A DNA stretch of 64,000 nt from positions 715,718-779,717 of the forward strand of contig KZ111151.1 of the NCBI GenBank assembly GCA_002077045.2, written 5' to 3'. Shown here one piece after another: positions 32,821 to 42,398 of this stretch. This DNA is from Rachicladosporium sp. CCFEE 5018 (lineage: Eukaryota; Ascomycota; Dothideomycetes; Cladosporiales; Cladosporiaceae). How positions within the stretch are numbered: the stretch's first letter is position 1; every line of letters starts with the position of its first letter. Both the position numbers and the translations under genes were made by a program. The notes under the pieces were generated by a model. That model was not told the origin of the DNA and searched no databases. It saw nothing but the letters and a program-made list of their open reading frames with translations.

Positions 32821-34056
32821 CTAGCACATCTTGTACTCGCACACATTGCGCAGCTGCCGTCCCATATCCTCAGTCTCCAGCTCATACTCAATACTGATAT
32901 CCAGATCTCTCCGGTTCTCCCCATTAGGCCTGCATCCAAGCACACCTCTCACGTTCTCCCCCGCCTCAACTGTCAAGACGTCCTTCAAGTAGAAGACAGT
33001 CTGCTTCCAGTGCGTGTACTTCGTGTGCGGACCAGTGGAGAATCTCACGGGCTTATGGCAAGCGGAGAACTCGATGTCGAACCAGGCTACGAGCGCGTGT
33101 ATGTAGTCTGTGCGGCGGATGGGCATGTTGAAAGGAAGAGAGAAGGCGAGATCGGCGGTCGTGCAGGTGTAGAGGTCCAGGGTTATGACTGCCGCGGGGT
33201 CGGTGACGACGGCTTTGAGCTCGACGGTGTCGACAAGGGGTTCGGTGAGGGCGGTGGCCTTGAGGGGAGCGTAGTTGAAGCCGTAGACGTTATCCCAGAC
33301 TTCAGAGTAATGTTAGTGATGTATACGGCGGGCTCAGTGTAGGGTGCAACTCACATCCAATCTTGTCCTCCTTGTACTCGCCATCCTCAATTCCAGCTAC
33401 GAAGATCGTCGCCTTGTCGGGGAAGATCAAACCGTTGTCTTTCCGCAAGTACCGATCGCGTGCCCACAATACTGTGTCCAGCATGCTCTCATACAGCAGA
33501 AAGTACCCCATCCACTCAGAGATGATGATGTCGACCTCCTGGAACGGCAGCTCGACCTCCTCCATCTTGCCTTGCAGCAGCGTGATCTTGTCCGACATCC
33601 CGTTCACCTCGACAATCTCCTTCGCCTTGACGATAATGGTCGACATGTCCACTCCGATCACATGCTTAGCGCCGGCCTTAACGGCGAACCTGTACGAACG
33701 TCTAGTCAGTCAAATGGTCGCTATGGTCGCGCCGGACAAGTCGTGCCTGAGGGGGCGGAGGTGCAGCTAGGATATGTGTACATGCTGAGGATGGCTGTAC
33801 CGCATCCGACGTCCAGAACGACCTTGTCCTTGAAGATGTGCTTATTATTGTAAATTGCGTCTCGGTAGCTGCGAGTGCGGACTTCATCTTTCTAGTAGTC
33901 TTGTCAGATACTGGTCTCTAAAGAGTGTAATCAAGAAGATCGAACCAGCATCTCCTCGTGTATCCCATGGTGGTTGTAGCTGTTGAAGTAGTGCACTTCG
34001 CTGTGAGAGAGTTCGGCCCCTTTTGACCCATTCGAGTTCGCCGTCGTGGTCGCCAT
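32821..34056 (-). CDS. HMT1: Protein arginine N-methyltransferase 1 (Hmt1/RmtA), 344 aa
   Basis: Four exons: 33946-34056, 33782-33891, 33355-33689 and 32821-33299. Introns of 54, 92 and 55 bp are all GT..AG. The spliced protein has the PRMT1 motifs: YFNSYNHHGIHEEMLKDEVRT, SAM motif I VLDVGCGTAILSMFAVKAGA, the double-E loop SEWMGYFLLYESML, and the THW loop HTKYTHWKQTVFYL. It lacks extra domains, as expected for type I PRMT1, which asymmetrically dimethylates RG-rich proteins and histone H4R3. Length equals the family norm (348 in yeast). The start MATTTTANSNGSKG matches filamentous-fungal homologues. Divergent from the COX14-like gene with 274 bp between starts. Confidence 0.95.
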
Positions 34057-34330
34057 GATTGTGGTGAGTGTCTATTGTGTAGTGAACAAGGCTGCGCTGG
34101 GAATGATGTATGTGAGTTACGGGATGCAAATTTCCAAAGAAGCCCTCTAACTTTCTGAACTTCTTCTCACTGACGCTAACCCAAAGTAGTATGGACCCTA
34201 ACCCTTCACGTGCATCATCAACGGGTCTGGCATCGGAATATTTGTAGCCAATTTGTACGCAACATAACATATTGAGCCAATGCCGCAATAACAATCAGCA
34301 GACCTCTCGCCCTCAGTCCTTACAGCAGTC

Positions 34331-35242
34331 ATGCCCCGCTCCCCAACAGACGCCACACGCTTCACCTCCACCTCCCCCCACATGTCCGCCGCACCCCCCT
34401 CCTCAACCTTTGCCGCAAACCCCTCTCCCTCCTTCGCCTCCTCCACAGCAATACCAGCCGGCTCGCAAATCCAGTTCGGCTCCTCGCCACCTCAAAATGA
34501 GACACCCCAGCAGAAAATTTCCCGTCTTCGCTCCGCAGCCGCTGCAAATCGCCGCATAAAGCTATCGACATTCGACCGTGTGGTCATTACAGGCCGAGTC
34601 GTGGCTGATAAGGCACATCGCTACACCGCAATAGGTCTCATCGGCGCCACTGTGATCACTGGCGTTGTGGCGACAGCAGGAATAACGGACATGTTACTTC
34701 ACAATCGGCGAAGAAGGAATGAGTGGTTGGCGGAACAACAGGCGAAGACGAGGGTGGAGACTATGGCTGCACGAGAGGCTGAGAAAGAGGGCAGGGCGAG
34801 TGAGGATCAGATGCTGTTGATCAATCGGGAGAGGGCTGCGGAGGAGGCGGCGGAGATCAGGAGGACGAGGCCGGGGATCTTGAAGAGGATCAATAAGTCA
34901 TTGTTTGGGGGGTTGGATCAGGAGGAGCAGAAGGGTGGGAGGATGGGAGCGGCCATGACGGGACGACCGGCACTGGAACCCATCGCAGATGCAGGGTCCA
35001 GCGTGATCAAGCCAGATGGTGTTCACGTTGTCGAGGTCGAGGACCCTTCACTAGGGCAGAATGAAGATCTAGGCGTCTTGAAGGCTGTGGAGGAGAACGT
35101 GGAAAGCCATCGAAGAGCGGGAGATACAGTCGAGGTAAAAGTACGGCCGACAGGCGAGCCCCTGCTTCGCGAGGCACAAGCAGAGAGCGATGCGCCCTCA
35201 AGAAAGGCGCAGACCTGGACAGAGTGGCTCACAGGTAGATGA
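34331..35242 (+). CDS. COX14-like cytochrome c oxidase assembly protein (303 aa)
   Basis: Intronless ORF. A Ser/Pro-rich N-terminus (~60 aa), then ETPQQKISRLRSAAAANR, then a single transmembrane helix ~100-122 (YTAIGLIGATVITGVVATAG) followed by a basic stop (HNRRRRNEWL). The remainder is a long Glu/Ala/Arg helix and a charged tail. The ETPQQK..RLR plus TFDxVVxxGRxxADxAHRxTAxGL pattern is what I know from fungal proteins annotated with the COX14 domain (PF14880), inner-membrane factors that stabilise newly made Cox1. The C-terminal extension beyond the helix is typical of filamentous fungi and much longer than yeast Cox14. The assignment is by pattern memory. Confidence 0.65.
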   Translation: MPRSPTDATRFTSTSPHMSAAPPSSTFAANPSPSFASSTAIPAGSQIQFGSSPPQNETPQQKISRLRSAAAANRRIKLSTFDRVVITGRVVADKAHRYTAIGLIGATVITGVVATAGITDMLLHNRRRRNEWLAEQQAKTRVETMAAREAEKEGRASEDQMLLINRERAAEEAAEIRRTRPGILKRINKSLFGGLDQEEQKGGRMGAAMTGRPALEPIADAGSSVIKPDGVHVVEVEDPSLGQNEDLGVLKAVEENVESHRRAGDTVEVKVRPTGEPLLREAQAESDAPSRKAQTWTEWLTGR

Positions 35243-35993
35243 GCGTATCAACCACCAGAGTATGTAATCTATACATTGTACAAAGTTGACCATACATTGT
35301 AAGTCGGCCGATTTGCTGTCAGTGCAACGGCTGATGTAAATGGATTCCAGAGGATCTGTGGCCAGCAAACTCTGGGCCCTCCTCAGAGGAGAGTCAGTGA
35401 GTCAATGTTACACCTACGATGAAGTACGTATTGAGCCACGCTTGAATACGCCTTGAAGAGACAAAAAGTAAGTCGCACATCACGGAGATTGCTTTAATTG
35501 GTTGCCATTCCATTCATGCTGTCTACTGATCGCCATGGTAGCCCTCCCACGTGCTTAGTGCATGCAGAAGGGAATGCTGCATTCCCTGAACTTGATCAAG
35601 GAAAAGCAACCGGACAGATAATGTCTGTCAATCTCCAAGACTTATCGAGACTAGCTCCCAGATTCCGATCGCCGATGTGATGGATTGCTTTGGTGAGTGC
35701 TGATGCTGACGCTGATGCTGACGCTGATGCTGGCGATGAGGCAGAGAGGTCCAGTTCAGTTTGTGTGTAGGAGTGATATGAATGTGTCGTGGTAAGATAG
35801 ACGACGCTGTTGAGTTGGTGTCGAGGCACTCTCCACGCGACTTGGCCAGCCATGTTAATCCGAGTCGTGGCGAGAGAGATATGTGTTGAGTCTTGAGAAA
35901 GAGTCGGGACGTGTGTCATGTGAGCAAGGCAGACACCTACTGACTTGACGGCCAATGTCGACGACGACGTGTCCAGTGGCGACGAACAAACGC
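35243..35993. other. Intergenic, with a short 12-bp-period repeat
   Basis: No gene seen apart from a simple repeat around 35699-35731. It is the 3' flank of the COX14-like gene. Confidence 0.5.
35699..35731. repeat. Short tandem repeat, unit gctgatgctgac
   Basis: About 2.7 copies of a 12-bp unit (gctgatgctgac), itself a diverged hexamer. On the minus strand one frame would read as alternating Ser-Ala. No associated gene is called. Confidence 0.8.
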
Positions 35994-36173
35994 CTACACA
36001 CGCGCACCCATACGTCTCCACGGAACGCGACGGCCAGCCTTGATAGCGCGATGATAGTTGTAAGGGCCAACTCGCTCGTGACGCATGGGTAGAGCGACGC
36101 AGACCCAGAAAGCTGAGAAGCCAGTGACGCTGGCGTAGATGCTAGCGGACTGCGTGAGGGTGAGGCCGAACAT
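35994..36173 (-). CDS. Possible 59-aa membrane micro-protein
   Basis: An ATG-initiated frame of 59 codons. Its first ~30 residues are hydrophobic and helix-like (MFGLTLTQSASIYASVTGFS, then AFWVCVALPM), followed by a basic tail (HRAIKAGRRVPWRR). This looks like a small single-pass protein rather than random sequence. There is no homologue I recognise. An intron near the TAG could extend it. The overlapping longer minus-strand frames have no protein-like features. Confidence 0.35.
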   Translation of the reverse strand: MFGLTLTQSASIYASVTGFSAFWVCVALPMRHERVGPYNYHRAIKAGRRVPWRRMGARV

Positions 36174-36858
36174 GATTGCGACGGTGGAGTGTGGTAGGTG
36201 GTGTTATGGGTAGTGCGGAGAGGCTGGTTTGAATGTGGTCGTTGAGGCTGGTGAGTCAGTGGAGAGTGGAGATTGGTGTTGAAGAGGAAGAAAGATGTGA
36301 AGTCGACGAGGAGCTCAAGGTGACACAAGAAGGGGAACCTCGAGGTACCTAAGCTCCCAGTGCATGCGTGGTGAGCACGAGGTACCCCGCAAGTCACCAC
36401 GCGCCCAGGCTTTCATTAGCGTTGCCAATCTGGGGAGGACGTGGGTGAAACATGGGGGAAGCAGCCACTTGCTGCGAGCTGACTGGTCAATGCTCCCTCA
36501 AGTACCTTCGTGCCGCAATAGCTGCACGGAGTTGGCGGCGCGTGTGAGCTGGTGTCGCTGTGCTGCGAGTCAGCAGGCATAACTCGCAAGCACACTGTTT
36601 CGCCAATCGTAGACCCTCGAGTGTAACAGGAGAAGCGAAGAGACATCAGATGAAGTATTCGTGGAGCTCTGTACAATACTGTGTGCATGTATCTGGTATC
36701 TCACCACTGCCCAAGCTGTTATGCGATGTACACCTGTATCATGTGCCGAGCGCGCGTTTCGATGCTAGTGCACGAGTCAGCTTCTCGATGCTCCGGAATG
36801 CAGAGCGAAACAAAGAGAGAACATACCTTATCTAGCTTCTTTCCCTTTTGCAGCCGAC
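36174..36858. other. Intergenic, no gene seen
   Basis: Upstream of the 59-codon ORF and 3' flank of the disrupted gene at 36859-37556. Nothing recognisable. Confidence 0.45.
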
Positions 36859-37556
36859 CTAGATCTCGACTTCCCTCACAAGCCACTCCACCTGCTCGAC
36901 TGTCATATCCGCACGCTCCTTCGCCCTCAATTCTTTGGAGCCCCACAGGTGCACCCAGCGGCCCTCCTCTGCGGAAGCCGTCTCGGTACTCGTCTCCCAC
37001 GCGATATTGCCGCGTACATGATAGTAGGAAAGATCGGATGAGCGTGTGATCAGGTCGTCAAGAGCGAGTGCCCATGGCTGCGCGAGGACCCCGACGCTTT
37101 CCTTCCACTTTTCTATGCTCATCTCGAAAGTGTACTCACGAACGCGATCCTAAGTGACGAACTTAGTAGCGAGCATGATGTGGAGTACTTCGTATTCGAG
37201 TTCTTCATCATGAAATGTTACCGCCAGCATCTTGGAGTCCCCTGGTCTGCAGCTCATCGCCTTGGTGGCCTCTGGCAGCCCGACAAGTATGTCGAGCACG
37301 CCAGCGTGGGGTATTGGCCGATATGCAGCCGAGAGGTGGATAACACGGCTGGCTGATGTTGCCGGGTCGATGCCAATCCTCCTAGAGTCCAGTGGAGGTG
37401 CTTCTCTGGCTGCGAGATTTGCAGGTGGCTGAAGCGAGAGCTGGTAGGCCTCGGGGAGGAGCTCGAGCACAGGATACTCGATCGAGAGTGCTTGTTGGGT
37501 ACGGAGCTCAGATTCACACCGTTCAAGAGACTTGTGATGTGTTCGAAGGTAGCCAT
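36859..37556 (-). pseudogene. Disrupted conserved hypothetical gene (early frameshift plus in-frame TAG)
   Basis: The opening MATFEHITSLLNG (from 37556) is in one frame. Protein-like sequence resumes in a second frame within ~15 codons (SELRTQQALSIEYPVLELLP) and continues with AGVLDILVGLPEATKAM and KMLAVTFHDEELEYEV to LATKFVT. A TAG at 37150-37152 follows. The same frame then carries on as DRVREYTFEMSIEKW, YYHVRGNIAWETS and VEQVEWLVREVEI to a TAG at 36859. A 39-nt GT..AG intron (gtactc..cttag) could remove the internal stop, but it would be the shortest in the window and would delete the LHIMLATKFV segment. Either two lesions have disabled a ~230-residue gene or the sequence is wrong here. 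Function unknown; soluble, no domain named. Confidence 0.55.
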
Positions 37557-37973
37557 CTTGGATGGTATTCGAGATGGGTGGATGACAAAATTGCCGATAC
37601 TTGGGCAGGGCCAAACACGCGTAGTGTCGCGTCGAGTGCTCTGTTGATAGTATATAGGCGCGACACACAAGTGAAAGCGGGAATACCCGCGTGTGTTCAC
37701 CTGTGGCGCAAAGCTCGTCTGGATACCGTAAGAGTGGCAAGTGACAGTATTGTACGAAGCAATGTCGTGAATGCTGTTCGAGGCTCCCAACGGTCTATAT
37801 CAATATGATGACTGGGCCATGGCTCCAACCGCAGCACCATGACCTGGTCCGAGAAGCCGTTGAGAGTTGTAATCATTGGTATATATTGAGGAAGGAGCGA
37901 TCCATAGAGTCTGTGCCAATGGAAGACTGATCCGGCACCGATCGGCCGTCCGGCTGCCTTGCCACGGTCGCAC
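37557..37973. other. Intergenic, no gene seen
   Basis: Upstream of the disrupted gene and 3' flank of the frameshifted membrane protein gene (both minus strand). No feature was recognised. Confidence 0.5.
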
Positions 37974-38596
37974 TCATTCGTCATCCACAAAGCTGCTCGC
38001 CAGTCGTCCGAAGAAGGGTACCTCCACGCGATCCAATGTCTCGGCGTGTTTCCAGGCTCCCCAAGTCAGCCACCCAATCAACGCCAGGTCGCCCACGAAC
38101 AGCACCCAACTTAGCCATCGCACCCAGCTGAAGATGATGTGGACCAGGAACATGGCGCTGAAGACCAATGCACTCTGCCATGCATGGAAGCGCACGTAGT
38201 CGCTCTTCTGCTCGAAGATCAAAAGCACCACGCCTCCTGCGGGAGGGAGTAGAAGATATGCCATTATTGCCTCGACCCGGAGTGATAATCCGAGCGAAGT
38301 CTCGAAGACGGACGTATTGCCTGTGTATGCAGGCGCCTGAGGTTGCGATCCAATATAGTCATTCCTTTGGCCAGACTCAAGATCGGTGTACTCCTCATCG
38401 CGTATTGCGAGGGTGATGGTAACTGCTGCGCTCGTGCTGCTGCCCATGGGTCCTCTCGATCTGCTATCGATGAAATGTTGCGCTGGGGCTTTGGGGCATG
38501 GATCTTCGGCGATGCTGTCGGGGATCGCAGCGGAGGTGAGAGAGCTCGAGTCGACTCGGGAGGTGAGGATTGGTACGGAGCGAAGGAGGTGGCCAT
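37974..38596 (-). CDS. UPF0132/DUF4870-like small membrane protein, with an apparent one-base frameshift
   Basis: Frame 1 (from MATSFAPYQSSPPE at 38596) runs to LPSPSQYA. The continuation DEEYTDLESGQRNDY lies in frame 2, to the stop at 37974. The switch is at ~38399-38402 (minus-strand tacgcgatg). One inserted base (gcg-gat) would give a single ~207-aa protein. The N-terminal half is Pro/Ser-rich and cytosolic. The C-terminal half has three hydrophobic helices (AIMAYLLLPPAGGVVLLIF, LVFSAMFLVHIIFSWV, WVLFVGDLALIGWLTWGA) and the family signature KSDYVRFHAWQS between helices 1 and 2. It closes with PFFGRLASSFVDDE. This layout fits the DUF4870/UPF0132 fold; the role is unknown. The good conservation of both halves argues that the indel is a sequence error. 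Confidence 0.7.
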
Positions 38597-38956
38597 GCTG
38601 ATAGGCTAAGTCTGATGGCCAGAGTCGGAGCCGGTGGAGAATGCCTCGAATGACCTAGTTTCTTGCAATATAGAAGCTTCGTCGACACGACAGTGGAGGG
38701 CGGGTGTAGGTCGACCGCCGAAGCGTGCTTGAGCCATAGCTTTCGGGAATGCCACTATGATTGCTTCAGACCAATCAGCGTGTGTTTCATTCAATGTTTG
38801 CCTGACTACCTTACACACCTACATGTATGTTTGAATACTCGGCGTTGTGCACGCCAGCAGTCAAGAATGATTATGCATAGACCACAAGAAATTCGATGGT
38901 AGTGCACTTACTCACTTGCCTCGATCACCGTACTAGTATCTACCATCCGCACTCCC
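38597..38956. other. Intergenic, no gene seen
   Basis: Promoter of the membrane protein gene (-) and 3' flank of the GFA gene (-). Nothing recognisable. Confidence 0.5.
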
Positions 38957-40126
38957 TCACCGCACGACCATGACCTTGGCCCCCTCCTCCCTGACCTGCC
39001 TCTCAATAATCTCCCTCTCACCCCTGTCCCTCCTCTCCCCATACGCCTGCAGCCCGCTCTCGATCCCCTCCACTACTGCCTTCGCCCGACCCAGAGCATC
39101 CTCCCTATAGCTCAACCTCGTAGTCCTCCACTCTAGCAAACCCTCCGCCCTCGCCCCTTCAGGTGAATCCAACAGTCCAATCGCAACATCCATCAGGAAC
39201 GGCCGATCATCCGCCCAGTAGAACGCACTCGCGCCACAGACGCCGCAGAAACTCCGAAAGATCCCTTCAGAGCTTTCGAATTGCTTAAGGGTCCCAAACT
39301 GCCGCTCAAACTTTACCTTCCCGGCAGCGTCGAGCGTGATGTCGACTGTGGGCACAAAGGCCCATTGTACGATCTCCTGGCCTGAGGCAAGGCGGCAGGT
39401 ATTGCAACTGCATGTTCCGGCGAGGAACTTGGTGTTGTTGTCTTGAAGCCACCAGCACTCATTGTTAGGATTGTCGGGAGCATTTGGGCGAAGGAGATCG
39501 GGCCAATTTGATGCTGCGTGCGTTGAGCGGGCTGAGGGATGTGCGATCCAGAACTCGACGCCACCGCATTTGCATTGGGCGTGCACTTTGTCCTTGTTAG
39601 GCTTGAGATCTGCAAGTTTGGGATCCCTCCAGTTCAGAGGTAGCTGCTCAGATTTCTCTGGCCGTGTCGAGTACCTGTCTAGCTGCCTGCTGCCGATCGT
39701 AGGGATGAAGTCCGAGATCCCGCCGTCCAGCGTGTCGTTTATGAACTCGTGACCCCGTAAATGCACGAAACCGTCGAACTGCTCCAGCGTGCCAGACATC
39801 GCATCCCAAGTAATTCTCGGCTCCTTAGCCTCAGCATCGTCCAGGCACCGCGCGAGTATATGGGAGCCGCATGTCGAGCAGAAGTACTGGAACACGCGTT
39901 TCGTGAATTCAAAGACTGTAAGCTTTCCTAGTACTGCCTGGGGAGGCGAGTATGATTCGGGCAGATAGACGACGCAGAGGGCCAGAGTGCCGGTCATGCG
40001 GCGGCAAGATGTGCAGGAACACCACCAGGACTTCAGAGGGAGTGATGAAGACGGGACAGTGGTTTCATAGGACGCTGCGCCGCAGAGGCAGCTTGCCTTG
40101 AGTGTCTTGGTAGCGTTGCTGGCCAT
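38957..40126 (-). CDS. Tandem GFA/CENP-V domain zinc protein (389 aa)
   Basis: Intronless ORF with two GFA-type zinc domains. Domain 1 (~10-125): CLCGAASYE, WWCSCTSCRRMTG, FCSTCGSHI. Domain 2 (~180-330): AQCKCGGVEF, GTCSCNTCRLASGQE, FCGVCGASAFYW. These are the CxCG, CxxC and CxxCG metal motifs of the glutathione-dependent formaldehyde-activating (Gfa) and CENP-V family, which bind two zincs each. The C-terminus is a charged helix. Family members catalyse S-hydroxymethylglutathione formation or related thiol chemistry, but most fungal ones are untested, and tandem copies are common in Pezizomycotina. Likely cytosolic; all metal ligands are intact. Confidence 0.88.
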   Translation of the reverse strand: MASNATKTLKASCLCGAASYETTVPSSSLPLKSWWCSCTSCRRMTGTLALCVVYLPESYSPPQAVLGKLTVFEFTKRVFQYFCSTCGSHILARCLDDAEAKEPRITWDAMSGTLEQFDGFVHLRGHEFINDTLDGGISDFIPTIGSRQLDRYSTRPEKSEQLPLNWRDPKLADLKPNKDKVHAQCKCGGVEFWIAHPSARSTHAASNWPDLLRPNAPDNPNNECWWLQDNNTKFLAGTCSCNTCRLASGQEIVQWAFVPTVDITLDAAGKVKFERQFGTLKQFESSEGIFRSFCGVCGASAFYWADDRPFLMDVAIGLLDSPEGARAEGLLEWRTTRLSYREDALGRAKAVVEGIESGLQAYGERRDRGEREIIERQVREEGAKVMVVR

Positions 40127-40605
40127 GATCGTAGGTAAAGGAGCCGCCGACGTCTGCTTTGCAAAGGAAGGAACAGATTGAAGTGGACGGAATCTTCACT
40201 TAACTTGAACCCCTAAGCAGAGAAATTGATGGAGTTCTAGTATGTTGGCGTGTTTTATGCGCCCTACGACATGCCCGCGTGAAGATCGATCAGGAGAGCA
40301 GAATGCAGCCTGGAATCAAAATGACATCGTCGCTTCTTTGAGCCGCTGAATGCTCTCACAGCGTTGGCTGTGTAATACACGCTCGCTAGTTTGTAAAGTG
40401 AATGTACAGACACGACTGTGAATGCACGTTGAGAAAGTGTTAGAAAGTCATGCCGCCGTGAGAACAATGTGATTGAGTCCGGAAGCGAAATGGCTTCGAC
40501 CACCTGAAAACAGTTTCACAGCGTCGGAGCAAGCAAGACCAAAGCTAAGGTCTTATGCGCTCAACAATATACCACCCAGTCATAGTCATAATCATCGCTA
40601 TGCCA
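40127..40605. other. Intergenic, no gene seen
   Basis: Promoter side of the GFA gene (-) and 3' flank of the Brl1/Brr6 gene (-). Only random ORFs. Confidence 0.5.
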
Positions 40606-42127
40606 TCAATGATATCCCAACTTCCTCACCGGACTCCCTCTCCCTTCAATCCCCTGAAACGCCCCAGCACTAGGCAGTGGCTCCAATGCCGGTCCGTCCC
40701 TCCACGGCGTGCCTTGACCATAGTATCCACCCTCCCCAGTGAACTGCCTCGACGTCTGCGGCGTGGCAAGAGGACCTTGTTGATACCCATAAGGATGCGC
40801 CCAAGGCTGCTCCACACTTGCTGAGTGCCTCAGCTTGCTGAAGGCCACGTTCGACACCAGCAGTCCTCCCAGCACAAAAGCTGCAGCAACAGTGATCGAT
40901 TTCCACGACAGCGCATCCACGAATCCATTGAATATCTCCGCGAAGCTCTGCGCAGACACCTTCGCCCGTGCAACCTTCATCGGATCCCGATTCATGCACT
41001 TTGCCCAGTTCGCGCACACCTGCTGTAATGCCGGCGCTCTTGTCGGCGAGTCACAGCTATTGATCTTGAAGTCGTGCGCACACTGCGAGATCTCTGCGAT
41101 GATGTCTGCGCTGGCTTCGAAAGCTTTCTTGTTGACGTCGCCTTGGATCGCGCTCCAGAAGCACCAGAGAATGTAGCTGAACATTGCGAGAAGGAAGACG
41201 TTGAAGGCGAGTTGGGCGTAGAAGGAGAGGATGTGTGGGACTGTGGGGTGTTGGCCGATGAAGGTGAAGAGGCGGGAGAGCCAGTGGGGTTGTTGGTCCT
41301 GCTTCTCTGACTGAAGTGTGTCGGAGTTGTTGTGGCGCATTCTTCCACTAGTCTTACGAGGGCTAGAGGTGCGCGGCATCGTAAGCTCCGAGTCGTCCAC
41401 CTCAGCGTCTGATCCAGAGTCCGACACACTATACCGTCTCTTTCTCGAGCGCTGTCTGCTGAGCTCTCTATGTTTCTGCCCTCGCGCGACTGAGTGCTTG
41501 TGTTGCACTACCTCGGCGCGCGGAATGCTGCCTCTGCCTGGACTGCACTTGGCCACAACTCGATTCCATAGATTGCTCTTCTTCGTCGGGGACTGCCGTG
41601 ACTTTTCCCACTCCATATCAACGTGCCGTTGCTCTTCCTCGCCTCTCGAGGTCGCCAACGTCATCACCACCGGCGCACTCTTGTGAGGTGACAGATGACC
41701 GACTAGCTGTCGTGCCGCCATCACATCCGCCGGCGTCCCAGGCTCGCTGTCGTCTTGTCGCTTCGGTGTCTCTCCAGCGCTCGAATCATCAACGTCGTTT
41801 CTCGTGTTGCGTGGCGTCCAGTGCGCATTGAATGCAGCCGGTGGCAATCCAGGTAATGCTTTGTCGGGCGATCGTCTGCCAGCGCCTGGCGTTGTGTATT
41901 GATGCCTTGTAGGTGACTCAAATTGGCTGTATGGCCCTATTGATCAAGAATTAGCCACTGTATCATTCTCAGTCACTGCGATGCACATTATACGTACGTT
42001 TTCTGCTCTCTGTACCAGGCGTCTGGTGTTTTAAGGCGATCTTCCCGAAACCGCTGGTGCTGTCCACTTGTCCTACGCCGTTCGCCCACTCGAAGTCCAT
42101 GCCTGACACATACTGGTTACGCGACAT
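40606..42127 (-). CDS. Brl1/Brr6-family nuclear envelope protein (486 aa)
   Basis: Exon 1 41998-42127, a 61-bp intron (41937-41997), exon 2 40606-41936. The N-terminus reads MSRNQYVSGMDFEW, where the MDFEW motif is typical. A long disordered basic region follows, then the membrane core: helix ~290-312 (SFYAQLAFNVFLLAMFSYIL), a lumenal loop with four cysteines (SQC, NSC, QVC, AKC), and a second helix ~385-405 (SITVAAAFVLGGLLVSNVAF). Two transmembrane helices around a four-Cys loop define PF10104 (Brl1/Brr6). These proteins control inner/outer nuclear membrane fusion during pore assembly and NE lipid homeostasis. Filamentous fungi have one such gene. An in-frame upstream Met at 42163 is possible but less family-like. 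Confidence 0.88.
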
Positions 42128-42398
42128 GCTGAGTGCTATATTACCGCGAACGAAGTCTGACAAGGCGCACTATGATATATGCGACGAACACAGGGCGATC
42201 TCGAAAGTTGCATTTCGGGAATCAACAAAAAGCTCGGGCCATGAGAGCGCTAGCAACCGACTCTCGTTCACTTCACTGTGTGGGGCTCTTCTTCACAAGA
42301 AGACAACATGGAATAATGTGTTTCCAGATGGATTTGGGCTCGTAGGTGTCTAACAAGGGTATGTAACCAACTCTAGGCCTCAAGGTGTATGACTTAGA

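Noticed and set aside
32794..33342. 182-codon plus-strand ORF
   Set aside because: Antisense to PRMT1 exon 4, which is unambiguously coding; no domain.
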